Shown here piece after piece: positions 27,713 through 36,460 of a stretch of DNA of 64,000 bases. Made by a program: the position numbers and the translations under genes. The stretch spans positions 3,782,001-3,846,000 of the forward strand of contig NZ_CP094974.1 of NCBI RefSeq assembly GCF_022869805.1, written 5' to 3'. The notes beneath the pieces were generated by a model. The model was not told the DNA's origin. It worked only from the letters and a program-made list of their open reading frames with translations, and did no database searches. This stretch comes from Halosolutus halophilus (GTDB lineage: Archaea; Halobacteriota; Halobacteria; Halobacteriales; Natrialbaceae). The number at the start of each line of letters is the position of its first letter. Within the stretch, counting starts at the first letter, position 1.

Positions 27713-28018
27713 CTAGGGACGTCTCCGATCGCCCCACTCGTCCCGTTCGTCGTCGTCCCGACGGCCCCACCCGGGGTCGGCTTGCCGGTCGTCCTCGTCC
27801 CCTCGCTCGTCGCGAGCGGTCCGATCAGTGGCGGACGAGTCCGGACCGTCGCCCGATCGCGAAGCGGTCCGTCCGCCGCGTTCCGTCGCGATTCGCTCCG
27901 CCGCCGCCCGGTCGACGACGGTGGGATCGGACGTCTCGTTCTCGATCGCCAGCCACAGCACAACCGGGAGCACGAGGGCGAGCAGGACGACGAGGGCGAA
28001 CGCACCTGACCCGGACAT
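27713..28018 (-). CDS. Small single-pass membrane protein with charged tail
   Basis: 101 residues. The N-terminus is one hydrophobic segment (residues ~6-24, FALVVLLALVLPVVLWLAI). The rest is hydrophilic and dominated by Asp, Arg, Glu and Gly. No family recognised. It sits on the opposite strand inside the ATP synthase region, between atpB and atpD, divergent from the zinc-ribbon gene. Its location suggests nothing about function; the membrane topology is clear. Confidence 0.65.
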   Translation of the reverse strand: MSGSGAFALVVLLALVLPVVLWLAIENETSDPTVVDRAAAERIATERGGRTASRSGDGPDSSATDRTARDERGDEDDRQADPGWGRRDDDERDEWGDRRRP

Positions 28019-28080
28019 CGATAGGTGAGGACTGGCGTTCCAAACACAAAGAATTTGTCGTATGACACGAAGACGTGGGT

Positions 28081-28284
28081 ATGAAAGACGACGATCGCGG
28101 CTGTCCGAAGTGCGACCACACGGAAACCGAGATCGACGAGATCTCGACGACCGGGACCGGGCTATCGAAGTTCTTCGACATCCAGAACCGTCGATTTATG
28201 GTAATCAGTTGCACCAACTGTGGCTACTCGGAACTCTACCGCGGCCAGTCGTCCGGAACGATGGCCGACCTCTTCCTCGGCTGA
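28081..28284 (+). CDS. Small zinc-ribbon protein
   Basis: 67 residues from the ATG at 28081 (a GTG two codons upstream is possible). Two Cys pairs, CPKC near residue 8 and CTNC near 47, flank a beta segment (FFDIQNRRFMVIS), the pattern of the DUF2082-type zinc ribbons described as nucleic-acid binding. It ends YRGQSSGTMADLFLG. It lies 73 bp ahead of atpD and may share its promoter. Role unknown. Confidence 0.82.
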   Translation: MKDDDRGCPKCDHTETEIDEISTTGTGLSKFFDIQNRRFMVISCTNCGYSELYRGQSSGTMADLFLG

Positions 28285-28357
28285 GTCCGCGAGGGCGTCC
28301 GGGCGGCCGGCAAAACTGTAAACAGTTATCCGACTGGGGGCGCAAACCCTCCACAAG

Positions 28358-29110
28358 ATGGCCAAGGACGTCAAACCCACCCGCAAAAACCTGATGGAGA
28401 TCGAGGATCGGATCGAACTCTCCGAACGCGGGCACGGGACCTTAGAAAAGAAACGGGACGGGCTGATCATGGAGTTCATGGACATCCTGGACAAGGCCCA
28501 GGACGTCCGTGGCGACCTCGCCGACGACTACGAGCAGGCCCAGAAGAAGATCAACATGGCCCGGGCCATGGAGGGCGACGTCGCGGTTCGAGGAGCCGCC
28601 GCAGCCCTGCAGGAACACCCCGAGATCACCACCGAGTCGAAGAACATCATGGGCGTCGTCGTCCCCCAGATCGAGTCCTCGCGGGTCTCCAAGAGCCTCG
28701 ATCAGCGCGGCTACGGGATCATGGGCACCTCCGCCCGCATCGACGAGGCCGCCGAGGCCTACGAGGACCTCCTGGAGAGCATCATCCTCGCCGCGGAGGT
28801 CGAGACGGCGATGAAGAAGATGCTCCGGGAGATCGAGACCACCAAGCGCCGGGTCAACGCGCTCGAGTTCAAGTTGCTGCCCGACCTCTACGAGAGTCAG
28901 GAGTACATCGAGCAAAAACTCGAGGAACAGGAACGCGAGGAGACGTTCCGCCTGAAGAAGATCAAGGACAAGAAAGAACGGGAGGAGAAAGAAGAGCGAC
29001 AGGCCGAAGCGATGGCCGAAGCCGACGTAGACGAGGGCGACGACGAAGCGAAGGCCCTCGAGGAAACCCAGCCGAGTACCGCCGCCCGATCGCCGACGGC
29101 CGACCAGTAA
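28358..29110 (+). CDS. atpD: A-type ATP synthase subunit D (central stalk)
   Basis: 250 residues: [22 protein letters not shown] at the N-terminus, a central loop, and the C-terminal helix of the central stalk coiled coil ([19 protein letters not shown]). The last ~60 residues are a charged extension. It is the rotor shaft that drives the A3B3 head. It is separated from the main operon by two unrelated genes, so its dosage need not follow the others. Confidence 0.95.
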   Translation: MAKDVKPTRKNLMEIEDRIELSERGHGTLEKKRDGLIMEFMDILDKAQDVRGDLADDYEQAQKKINMARAMEGDVAVRGAAAALQEHPEITTESKNIMGVVVPQIESSRVSKSLDQRGYGIMGTSARIDEAAEAYEDLLESIILAAEVETAMKKMLREIETTKRRVNALEFKLLPDLYESQEYIEQKLEEQEREETFRLKKIKDKKEREEKEERQAEAMAEADVDEGDDEAKALEETQPSTAARSPTADQ

Positions 29111-29194
29111 GTCCCGCGGCTCCCGAACCGACCGCAATGGTGCGATCGACCGCAGGAACACGTCGAAACCGTCCCGGGAGGGACTGACACCCCG

Positions 29195-29611
29195 ATGGCC
29201 TGTTCACACTGTGGAACCGAATCGACGATCGCCGCTGCTGTTCCGGACGACTACCGCGAGTACGCGCCCGAATCCGCGGCCGAAGTGACGATCTGTCCCC
29301 ACTGTCTCACCGTCGATCCAGCACCACCGGCTGCCACCGACGCCCGCGACGACGGCGACGATCCCGACTTTTCACGCATTAGCGGCGCGTTCCCGGCGCG
29401 ACCCGCGCGAGCGGTGCCGCTCGCGCTCGCACTCCACCTGTGTGGCTCGCTGGCGACCAACCGCGACGCGATCGAGACGCTGCTCCGGGCCGTCGAACGG
29501 GAAGGGACGGACCCGCTACTGGTCATCGATCGACTCGCGGCCGAGCCGACGATCGAACCGGCGGTCGACCTCGAACGGCGGCGACACCAACTCGAGCAAC
29601 TGCTGTACTGA
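29195..29611 (+). CDS. Small protein with two CxxC pairs
   Basis: 138 residues. CSHC (residues 3-6) and CPHC (34-37) make one probable zinc ribbon at the N-terminus. A Pro/Asp linker follows, then a helical domain (ALALHLCGSLATNRDAIETLLRAVE) ending in RRRHQLEQLLY. The pattern matches a conserved haloarchaeal family of unknown function (possibly DUF6276). Convergent with the next gene. Confidence 0.72.
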   Translation: MACSHCGTESTIAAAVPDDYREYAPESAAEVTICPHCLTVDPAPPAATDARDDGDDPDFSRISGAFPARPARAVPLALALHLCGSLATNRDAIETLLRAVEREGTDPLLVIDRLAAEPTIEPAVDLERRRHQLEQLLY

Positions 29612-29656
29612 GTCGAACCGGAATCGACGGGAAAAGTCGGACGGGGCAGTCGGACG

Positions 29657-30049
29657 CTACTTCCCGGTCGGCGTCACGTTGTCGCTGACGGCCTGTTTCA
29701 CCTGCAACGCGGCGCTCGCGGCGAGGCCACGGGCGACTTCGTCTCGTTCGTCGGCCGTGATGACCTCCTCGGGAGCTTCCTCCAGTTCGGGTGTGAAGCC
29801 GGCACTGACGGCGTGGCCGACCGGTGGACGGACGGCGACGGTGACCTGGGGACCGGAGATGCCGCGGGAGACGTCGGCGTCGACGACGTACTCGCTGGGG
29901 AGGAACTCGCGAGTCCGGGCGGCGATCCGTGAGACGTCACGGTTGAGCACTCGCTTCTGGGCGCTCGAGAGGTCCGGAACGTCCGCCGCTGCACGCTGAC
30001 CAGCACCCGTTTCTCCCGGCAGCCCTGCGTACGGCGTATTTCCGTTCAT
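29657..30049 (-). CDS. Conserved haloarchaeal protein of unknown function
   Basis: 130 residues, start MNGNTPYAGLPG. The N-terminus is polar, then helix (SAQKRVLNRDVSRIAARTREF), strands (YVVDADVSRGISGPQVTVAVRPP) and a final helix (ERDEVARGLAASAALQVKQA). No catalytic motif or membrane segment. It resembles a small conserved haloarchaeal family (perhaps DUF5811). Same strand as the downstream-lying decarboxylase but separated by it by 66 bp. Confidence 0.7.
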   Translation of the reverse strand: MNGNTPYAGLPGETGAGQRAAADVPDLSSAQKRVLNRDVSRIAARTREFLPSEYVVDADVSRGISGPQVTVAVRPPVGHAVSAGFTPELEEAPEEVITADERDEVARGLAASAALQVKQAVSDNVTPTGK

Positions 30050-30115
30050 GAGAAGTGTGTGTCGCTACCATAGTTCTGGGGGGTGAAAAGGGTTCGCCTT
30101 CGGCCACTCTCGTCC

Positions 30116-30595
30116 TCAGAGCACGGGTTCGCTCTCGCCGTAGACCGCAAGCACCAGCGCCGTCGTGTGGGTTCCGGACTCGGCGGGTGCGCTCTCGACG
30201 GCGACGCGGGGATCGCCGAACGCCCAGTCTCGAAGTTCCTGTCCCGCTGCCAGGCCCTCGCGAACGCGCCGTTCGACGTCTTCGCCGTCCATCTCGCCGG
30301 CCGTCTCGTAGAACAGCCCCGGTCCGTCGTCGATCGACTGAGCCCACGCGAGGGCCGCACTAACCCGTCCCGGTTCGGCGGTGGTCGCCCGGGCTTCGAC
30401 GACCGTCAGGCGATCGCCGGCGGGGCCGAGGTCGGGAGCGGTGCCGACGGCTTCGACGTCGACGCCCGCGGGAATCACGGAGGAGACGGGGACGAGATTG
30501 TAGTTCTCGACGCCGGCGTCCGCGAGGGCAGCGTCGTAGGAGGCCATCGCCGTGGGCCCGGAGGCAGACCCCCAGACGACTCGAATCGTACTCAT
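30116..30595 (-). CDS. pdaD: Pyruvoyl-dependent arginine decarboxylase
   Basis: 159 residues from the ATG at 30595. The self-cleavage site lies in LVPVSSVIPAG; Ser39 would become the pyruvoyl group, with the beta chain before and the alpha chain after it. ENYNLVPVSS, ARATTAEPGRVSAALAW and GLFYETAGE match the family. It makes agmatine, needed in archaea for polyamines and for the agmatidine of tRNA-Ile2. The frame extends upstream to 30724, but the family starts at MSTIRVVWG. It lies downstream of the PAN gene on the same strand, separated by the stem-loop array. Confidence 0.9.
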   Translation of the reverse strand: MSTIRVVWGSASGPTAMASYDAALADAGVENYNLVPVSSVIPAGVDVEAVGTAPDLGPAGDRLTVVEARATTAEPGRVSAALAWAQSIDDGPGLFYETAGEMDGEDVERRVREGLAAGQELRDWAFGDPRVAVESAPAESGTHTTALVLAVYGESEPVL

Positions 30596-30677
30596 GTCTA
30601 CGGGTCGGGGACGGACGGCGTAAGGAGTTGCGATCCGCGATCGGCAGCCACGGACACGGCCACCAGTGGCCACGAGC

Positions 30678-30999
30678 GACGCCCGAAGAACTGAGGGCGT
30701 CGTGAGTCGGGGAAAGGAAGGCAACAGTTGTAGGACCGCTCACCGCGAGCGAGGGTCGTCGGCGCTTTGCGCCGACTGCAAGCGATTTCTCCGGAATCGC
30801 CCCGTCCAAAAGAGCGCGTCGCCCTCCTTTGAGGATTTTGCCGAGTGTGGTCGCAAAGTGACCACACGTGGTTCGAGACGCTTTGGCGTCTCGTCATCTC
30901 GGAAGACCGAATGTCTTCCGACGACTCATCGAAGTGCCTTCGGTACTTCGAGATCACGAGAGAGCGTCGCTCTCTCGAACGACAGAGCAAAAGGTCGTT
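30678..30999. other. Array of about ten consecutive stem-loops downstream of PAN
   Basis: Stem-loops with unrelated stems stand head to tail: 30678-30703 (CGACGCCC/GGGCGTCG), 30734-30757 (imperfect), 30758-30776 (GTCGGCGC/GCGCCGAC, loop TTT), 30782-30800 (GCGATTTC/GGAATCGC, one G-T pair), 30812-30826 (one mismatch), 30845-30867 (GTGTGGTC/GACCACAC plus two inner pairs), 30874-30893 (CGAGACGC/GCGTCTCG), 30899-30921 (TCGGAAGAC/GTCTTCCGA), 30929-30951 (TCGAAGT/ACTTCGA plus three inner pairs), 30957-30977 (CGAGAGAGC/GCTCTCTCG), 30978-30999 (AACGAC/GTCGTT). From 30845 on, spacers are only 0-7 nt. The last one overlaps the PAN stop codon. No protein is encoded here. Confidence 0.88.
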
Positions 31000-32230
31000 A
31001 CTGGTAGAAGTATCCGGGCGAGGAAATCACGTCGCTCGAGTCGTCCTGCTCCATCTTCTCGTAGGCGTCGAGGAAGTCCTGGTGGCGGACCTCGTCCCGA
31101 TCGTTCCGGATCGCGAACATGCCGGCCTCGGTCGCGAGACTCTCGATGTCGGCTCCGGAGTAGCCCTCGGTCTCGTCGGCCAGCGCCGCGAAGTCGACGT
31201 CGTCGTCGACGTTCATGCCGCGGGTGTGGATCGCGAGGATCTGCTCGCGGCCGTCCCGATCGGGTTCGGGGACCTCGATGAGGCGGTCGAAGCGGCCGGG
31301 CCGGAGGATGGCCCGATCGAGCATGTCGAAGCGGTTGGTGGCGGCGATGATGCGGATCTCGCCGCGGGCCTCGAAGCCGTCCATCTCGGAGAGGAGTTGC
31401 ATCATCGTGCGCTGGACCTCGGCGTCGCCGGAGGTCTTGGATTCGGTGCGGCGGGTGGCGATCGCGTCGATCTCGTCGATGAAGATGATGGCGGGTTCGC
31501 GTTCGCGGGCCATCTCGAAGAGGTCGCGGACGAGCCGCGAGCCCTCGCCGATGAACTTGCGGACGAGTTCGGAGCCGGCCATCTTGATGAAGGTGGCGTC
31601 GGTCTCGTTGGCGACGGCCTTCGCGAGCATCGTCTTGCCCGTCCCCGGCGGGCCGTACAGGAGGACGCCGCTCGGCGGATCGATGCCGACCTCCTGGAAC
31701 ATCTCGGGCTGGGTGAGCGGCTGTTCGACGGCCTCGCGGACCTCGCGGACCTGTTCGTCGATGCCGCCGATGTCCGCGTAGCTGACGACGGGCCGTTCGG
31801 TGATCTCCATCGACTGTGCGCGCGCGTCGGTCTCGGTCGAGAGCACCGTCTGGATCGCAAACGAGTCGTTGACGGCGACGCGGTCGCCGGGCTCGACCCG
31901 GTCGACGATCCGGGGCGAGACGTCGGTGAGCACTTCCTGGTTGTTCCCGTGCTGTTTGACGATCACTTCGTCGCCCTCCATCACGTCCTCGACGGTCGCG
32001 ATGTACAGCGACGAACTCTTGAGCGTCTCGTTCTCGCGTTCGACGCGATCGACTTTCTCACGGAGGCGCTGTCGGCGGTCGTCGGCGTCGTCGAGCTGGT
32101 CGGACAGCTGTTCGTTGACTTCGACGAGGTCCTCGTAGTGGCCGCGGAGCGCCTCGAGCCGTTCGTCGTCCGGCAGATCAGGATCGATATCGCGGTGGGG
32201 TCGATCGGGGATAGACGGGCTTCGAGACAT
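30998..32230 (-). CDS. pan: Proteasome-activating nucleotidase (AAA+ ATPase)
   Basis: 410 residues from the ATG at 32230. A coiled coil lies at ~25-70 (VNEQLSDQLDDADDRRQRLREKV), then an OB domain, then the AAA+ module with Walker A GPPGTGKT near 192, Walker B IIFIDEIDA, and the arginine finger region RPGRFDR. It ends in YFYQ, giving the hydrophobic-Tyr-X (HbYX) motif that docks into the 20S proteasome and opens its gate. It unfolds substrates for the proteasome. Many haloarchaea have two PAN paralogs; which one this is cannot be told here. The stem-loop array starts at its stop codon. Confidence 0.95.
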   Translation of the reverse strand: MSRSPSIPDRPHRDIDPDLPDDERLEALRGHYEDLVEVNEQLSDQLDDADDRRQRLREKVDRVERENETLKSSSLYIATVEDVMEGDEVIVKQHGNNQEVLTDVSPRIVDRVEPGDRVAVNDSFAIQTVLSTETDARAQSMEITERPVVSYADIGGIDEQVREVREAVEQPLTQPEMFQEVGIDPPSGVLLYGPPGTGKTMLAKAVANETDATFIKMAGSELVRKFIGEGSRLVRDLFEMAREREPAIIFIDEIDAIATRRTESKTSGDAEVQRTMMQLLSEMDGFEARGEIRIIAATNRFDMLDRAILRPGRFDRLIEVPEPDRDGREQILAIHTRGMNVDDDVDFAALADETEGYSGADIESLATEAGMFAIRNDRDEVRHQDFLDAYEKMEQDDSSDVISSPGYFYQ

Positions 32231-32310
32231 CCTAACGTGCACCGATAAGTCCCCGACGATAAATGTGCCTTTGGGTCCCGGCCGGATTTCCACGACCGAG
32301 CGTTCAGGAG

Positions 32311-32631
32311 GTGTCAACGGGAGAGATTCCGACGGAACGAGACGACTGCCGGGCATCTCGAGGCCATCGCCGCTCGTCGATCGCCGGCGTGATTCTGCTT
32401 GCCGGGGCCGGCACCGTGGACGTACTGTCCTTTGACCGGGACGAGATCGGTCTCGCCGGCCGGACGGTTCGATGGAACCAGCTGTACGCGCTCGGGACGA
32501 CGCCGCTCGCGATCGGCTGGGTCGTCGCGTCGCCGCCGGTGAGCGTCGGAGCGCGACTCCTCGCAGTCGCGCTGTTTGCGATCGGGCGTGTCGGCCTCGG
32601 GGCCGCCGCTTCCGACGGCGTCGTTCCGTGA
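32311..32631 (+). CDS. Small membrane protein, unknown
   Basis: About 106 residues from the GTG at 32311, preceded by GGAG; an ATG at 32263 would add 16 residues. Three hydrophobic segments are visible (SIAGVILLAGAGTVDVLSF, LYALGTTPLAIGWVVA, ARLLAVALFAIGRVGLGAA). No family recognised. It is divergent from PAN and convergent with pepF. Codon use in the hydrophobic part is convincing; the N-terminal ~25 residues are less so. Confidence 0.5.
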   Translation: MSTGEIPTERDDCRASRGHRRSSIAGVILLAGAGTVDVLSFDRDEIGLAGRTVRWNQLYALGTTPLAIGWVVASPPVSVGARLLAVALFAIGRVGLGAAASDGVVP

Positions 32632-32675
32632 CGGCGAGGGTGGCGATCGAGTTCGGGCGAGAACCGGCTCGACCG

Positions 32676-34469
32676 CTACGATAGCAGCGCGTCCATCTCG
32701 TCGAGTCGTTGGCCGTAACTCTCCAATGCCCGATCGATCGGGTCCGAACTGCTCATGTCGACGCCGGCGATCCGGAGGAGGTCGAGCGGATACTCCCGGG
32801 AACCCCGCCGGAGGAAGGCGAGGTAGTCCTCCGCGGCGGACCGGCCCTCATCGAGGATGGTGTCGACGATCGCGAGCGCCGCCGAGATTCCGGTGGCGTA
32901 CTGGTAGACGTAGAACGCGCGGTAGAAGTGGGGAATGCGCATCCATTCGCGGGCGATCCGATCGTCGATCGCCGCCGGTTCGTAGTACTCGGCCTTGAGA
33001 TCGTGGTAGAGGTCGTCGAGTCGATCGGCGGTTAGCGGTTCGCCCGCCTCCTCGAGTCGGTGGGCCTCGTGTTCGAACTCGGCGAAAAGCGTCTGGCGAT
33101 AGAGGGTCGAACGGACGCGCTCGAGGAACTCGTTGAGGACGTGTTTTCGGAACTCCGGATCCTCGACCGTCTCGAGGAGGTGGGTCGTCAGCAGGGCCTC
33201 GTTGACCGTACTGGCGACCTCGGCCACGAAGATCTCGTAGCCCGAGTAGACGTAGGGTTGTTCCTCCTTCGTCAACTCGGAGTGCATCGAGTGGCCGAGT
33301 TCGTGGGCCAGCGTGTACATCGAGGAGATGTCGTCCTGGTAGTTCATCAGAATGAACGGCTGGGTGTCGTAGGTGCCCCCGGAGTAGGCGCCGGACTGTT
33401 TCCCCTCGTTCTCGTAGACGTCGACCCACTGTGAGCCGAGGCCCTCGGCGACGCGGGACCGGTACTCCTCGCCGAGCGGTTCGAGCGCGGCGACGACGTG
33501 GTCGGTCGCCTCGTCGTAGTCGACGTCCGGCCCCTCGTCACCCGTCAGGGGCATGTAGACGTCCCACATCCGGAGTTCGTCGACGCCAAGCGCCTCCCGT
33601 TTGAGTTCAGCGTGGCGGTGGAGCTTGTCGAGATTGTCGTTAACGGAGTCGACGAGCGTGTCGTAAACGTCGACGGGGACGTTGGGGCCGTCGAGCGCCG
33701 CCTCGCGGGCGGTATCGTAGTTGCGCGCCTGGGCCGTCTTGACGTCGGCCTTGACGCTGTTCTTGTAGGACGCGGCGACCGTGTTCCGGACCGACGCCCA
33801 CTCGTCGAAGTACGCCTCGTAGACGCGCTGGCGGAACTCCCGATCGGGTCGCTTGAGCAGGTTGACGAAGTTGCTCTGGGTGATTTCGACGGTCTCCCCG
33901 GAGGGATCCTCCACGGTGGGGAACTCCATGTCCGCGTTCGAGAGCATGTTGTACACCTCGCCGGTCGCCCCCGTAACCTCGCTCAGGTCCGCGAGCAGGG
34001 CCTCGACTTCGGCCGATCGGGTGTGGGGCTTCATTCGGAGCACGTCGTCGACGTAGTGGTCGTACGTCTCGAGGTCGGGTTCGGCCTCGACCATCGCCTC
34101 GAACTCCTCGCGAGTCAGTTCCTGGAGTTCCGGTTCGATGAAGGAAGCCGCGGACTGGGCGTCGGCCGCGAGCGACTGTGCGCGGGCGGAAAGCGCCTGG
34201 TAGTGCTGGTTCGTGGTGTCTTCGTCGCGGCGCATCCGGGCGTAGGCCGATACCGTCGAGACGTCGCGCATGATCTCGTCGCGCAACTCGAGGACGGCGA
34301 GCAGCGTGTCGGCGTCGTCGGCGCCCCCTCCCTCGTAGGCCGCGAGGTCGTCGATTCGATCGGCGACCGCCTCGTAGGCCGCCTCCCAGTCGTCGTCGCT
34401 GGCGTAGATGCTCTCGAGATCCCAGGTATAGTCCTCGTCGATCTCGGAGCGCTCTGGAACGGAACTCAT
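32676..34469 (-). CDS. pepF: Oligoendopeptidase F (M3 family)
   Basis: 597 residues from the ATG at 34469. The zinc site is LAHELGHSMH near residue 385 (HExxH), with the third ligand Glu in the GYEIFVAEVASTVNEALL segment ~28 residues later. WDLESIYASDDDWEAAYE at the start and FEHEAHRLEEAGEPLTADRL are typical of PepF/M3B. It is a cytoplasmic zinc peptidase cleaving short peptides, plausibly those left by the proteasome activated by the nearby PAN, though no cotranscription is possible with the gap and the gene between. Confidence 0.95.
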   Translation of the reverse strand: MSSVPERSEIDEDYTWDLESIYASDDDWEAAYEAVADRIDDLAAYEGGGADDADTLLAVLELRDEIMRDVSTVSAYARMRRDEDTTNQHYQALSARAQSLAADAQSAASFIEPELQELTREEFEAMVEAEPDLETYDHYVDDVLRMKPHTRSAEVEALLADLSEVTGATGEVYNMLSNADMEFPTVEDPSGETVEITQSNFVNLLKRPDREFRQRVYEAYFDEWASVRNTVAASYKNSVKADVKTAQARNYDTAREAALDGPNVPVDVYDTLVDSVNDNLDKLHRHAELKREALGVDELRMWDVYMPLTGDEGPDVDYDEATDHVVAALEPLGEEYRSRVAEGLGSQWVDVYENEGKQSGAYSGGTYDTQPFILMNYQDDISSMYTLAHELGHSMHSELTKEEQPYVYSGYEIFVAEVASTVNEALLTTHLLETVEDPEFRKHVLNEFLERVRSTLYRQTLFAEFEHEAHRLEEAGEPLTADRLDDLYHDLKAEYYEPAAIDDRIAREWMRIPHFYRAFYVYQYATGISAALAIVDTILDEGRSAAEDYLAFLRRGSREYPLDLLRIAGVDMSSSDPIDRALESYGQRLDEMDALLS

Positions 34470-34566
34470 AGGGCTCCGTTTGCAACGGCAGTGGTAAAAC
34501 GTGTCGGAGCATCGCGAGCGCCGACCGTACCGACGGCTTTTGCCGATGGCCGGACAAAAAGGGGGT

Positions 34567-35985
34567 ATGACGGAACGTGGACCTGGACCAGTTCTCACGG
34601 ACGACGCCGCACGTGCACTCGGAAGCGCGTGGACCGACGATCGGTCGTGGGGCCTGCTGACGCGACTGACCGAACTGCCACACCGGATGGGGGGCTCCCC
34701 CGGCGAACGGCGAGCGGCCGAACTCGTCCGGGAAGCGTTCGCCGACGCCGGCCTCGCGGACGTCCGGATCGACGAATTTCCCGTGCAGTACTGGGAGCGC
34801 GGGGAGACCGAGTTCGCGGTCGTCGGCGACCAGCCAACGCGGGGGAGCGATACCGAGGGCACCGGATCGATCGATCGATCCTTCGAGGCCATCGCGCTCC
34901 CGTACTCCCCGCCGGGGGACATCGAGGGGCCGCTGGTCGACGTCGGCTACGGCACGCCCGACGAGATCGAAGCGGCGGGATCGGTCGTCCAGGGCGGCAT
35001 CGCCGTCGCGAGCACGACGACGCCCCCCGACCAGCGGTTCGTCCACCGGATGGAGAAGTTCGGGCACGCGGTCGCCGCCGGCGCGGCGGCGTTCGTCTTC
35101 GCCAACCACGTCCCTGGTCAGTTACCGCCGACGGGGGCGCTGCGATTCGACGCTGAGGCGGCCGTCCCCGGCGTCGGCGTCAGCGCCGAGACCCACGACT
35201 GGCTGAGCGAGTACGCCGATCGGGGAGCGAGAGCGCGGATCCGCGTCGACGCGACGACCCGCCGGGGGTCGAGCCAGAACGTTCACGGGGTTCTCGGAGG
35301 TGTCCCAGGTGAAAACGCGGACGAGGAGGTACTCGTCCTCGCACACTACGACGCCCACGACGTCGGCGAGGGTGCACTCGACAACGGCTGTGGGATCGCC
35401 ACCGTCGTCGGTGCCGCGAGGGCCCTCGCGGCGATCGAGGACGAACTCGCGTGTCCGGTGCGGATCGCCGGCGTCGGCTGCGAGGAGATCGGCCTGCTCG
35501 GTGCCGAGGCGCTGGCCGACGACCTCGATCCGGACGCGATCCGGGCGGTCGTCAACGTCGACGGCGCGGGCCGGTTCCGGAACCTGCGGGCGCTCACGCA
35601 CGGCTCGGAGACGATGGCCGAGGTGACCGAGCGCGTCGCCGACGAGGTCGGACAGCCGATCGGCCGGGAGCCCGAGCCGCACCCGTTCAGCGACCACTGG
35701 CCGTTCCTGCGGGCGGGCGTCCCCGCGCTGCAACTGCACAGCGAACCGCCCGAAGGGAGCGAGCGCGGCCGTGGCTGGGGGCACACGACGGCGGATACGC
35801 GGGACAAGGTCGATCCGCGCAACCTGCGCGAACACGCGATGCTGACGGCGCTGCTGGTTCGCGAACTCACGCGAGCGGACGTGCCACGGGTCGACGAGGC
35901 AGACCTCCGCGATCGGCTCCGCGATCAGGACTACGAACCGGGGATGCGCGCGGCCGACGTCTGGCCCGCCGCGTGGGAGTCGTAG
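34567..35985 (+). CDS. M28-family zinc aminopeptidase with PA insert
   Basis: 472 residues from the ATG at 34567; earlier in-frame starts (34501 GTG, 34546 ATG) are possible. Metal ligands of the co-catalytic site are visible: H and D in VLAHYDAHDVGEGALDNGCG, E in GCEEIGLLGAEA, D in VVNVDGAGR, and H in the late GWGHTTADTRDK. A protease-associated domain occupies ~110-240. No signal peptide is seen, so it likely acts in the cytosol. It is divergent from pepF with under 100 bp between, another peptidase gene. Confidence 0.9.
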   Translation: MTERGPGPVLTDDAARALGSAWTDDRSWGLLTRLTELPHRMGGSPGERRAAELVREAFADAGLADVRIDEFPVQYWERGETEFAVVGDQPTRGSDTEGTGSIDRSFEAIALPYSPPGDIEGPLVDVGYGTPDEIEAAGSVVQGGIAVASTTTPPDQRFVHRMEKFGHAVAAGAAAFVFANHVPGQLPPTGALRFDAEAAVPGVGVSAETHDWLSEYADRGARARIRVDATTRRGSSQNVHGVLGGVPGENADEEVLVLAHYDAHDVGEGALDNGCGIATVVGAARALAAIEDELACPVRIAGVGCEEIGLLGAEALADDLDPDAIRAVVNVDGAGRFRNLRALTHGSETMAEVTERVADEVGQPIGREPEPHPFSDHWPFLRAGVPALQLHSEPPEGSERGRGWGHTTADTRDKVDPRNLREHAMLTALLVRELTRADVPRVDEADLRDRLRDQDYEPGMRAADVWPAAWES

Positions 35986-36076
35986 GGTCGGCTCCCAGTC
36001 ACCGCAGCCTCGATCGCGAGACAGTGTTGCGATCGACGGGTGAATCGTGGAAGGCGAGCCTATCAGCGGACGATCG

Positions 36077-36400
36077 TTAGAACGGGACGTCCTCCGGCAC
36101 GTCGCGCGGGGTCCCCTCGCCGGCCATCCCGTCGAAGCCGAGGGTGACCGACACGCGATCGATCGCGTCGATCTCGCCCGGGAGCCGTTGCTGGATCGCC
36201 TGGGTCGTCATCGGGCTGATCCCGCAGCCGTCGCAGGCGCCGCTGAGGGTGATCGAGACGTGGCGCTCGTCGCGGTCGACGCCGGTGATCGCGAAGTCGC
36301 CGCCGTGGGCCTCGATCTGCGGGAAGTTCCGCCTGAGAAACAGCGAGACGGCGTCTCTGATCTCGTCTTCCGGGGATCGGTCCGACGGGGATTCACTCAT
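36077..36400 (-). CDS. NifU C-terminal-domain Fe-S scaffold/carrier
   Basis: 107 residues with one NifU-like domain; the cluster-binding CxxC is in GACDGCGISPMTTQ near residues 57-60. EDEIRDAVSLFLRRNFPQIEAHGGD is the family's first half. Such proteins transfer [4Fe-4S] clusters to apo-enzymes. It stands alone, without SufBCD. The ~20-residue tail (GEGTPRDVPEDVPF) is not part of the domain. Confidence 0.9.
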   Translation of the reverse strand: MSESPSDRSPEDEIRDAVSLFLRRNFPQIEAHGGDFAITGVDRDERHVSITLSGACDGCGISPMTTQAIQQRLPGEIDAIDRVSVTLGFDGMAGEGTPRDVPEDVPF

Positions 36401-36460
36401 ACGAACCCGTAGGGGGTCGAAGGGAAATAACCCTGTCCACGATCGGTTTCGGGTCCCGGG

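Noticed and set aside
30666-31007. 113-codon plus-strand frame across the stem-loop array
   Set aside because: Composition is not haloarchaeal coding; the inverted repeats explain the sequence better.
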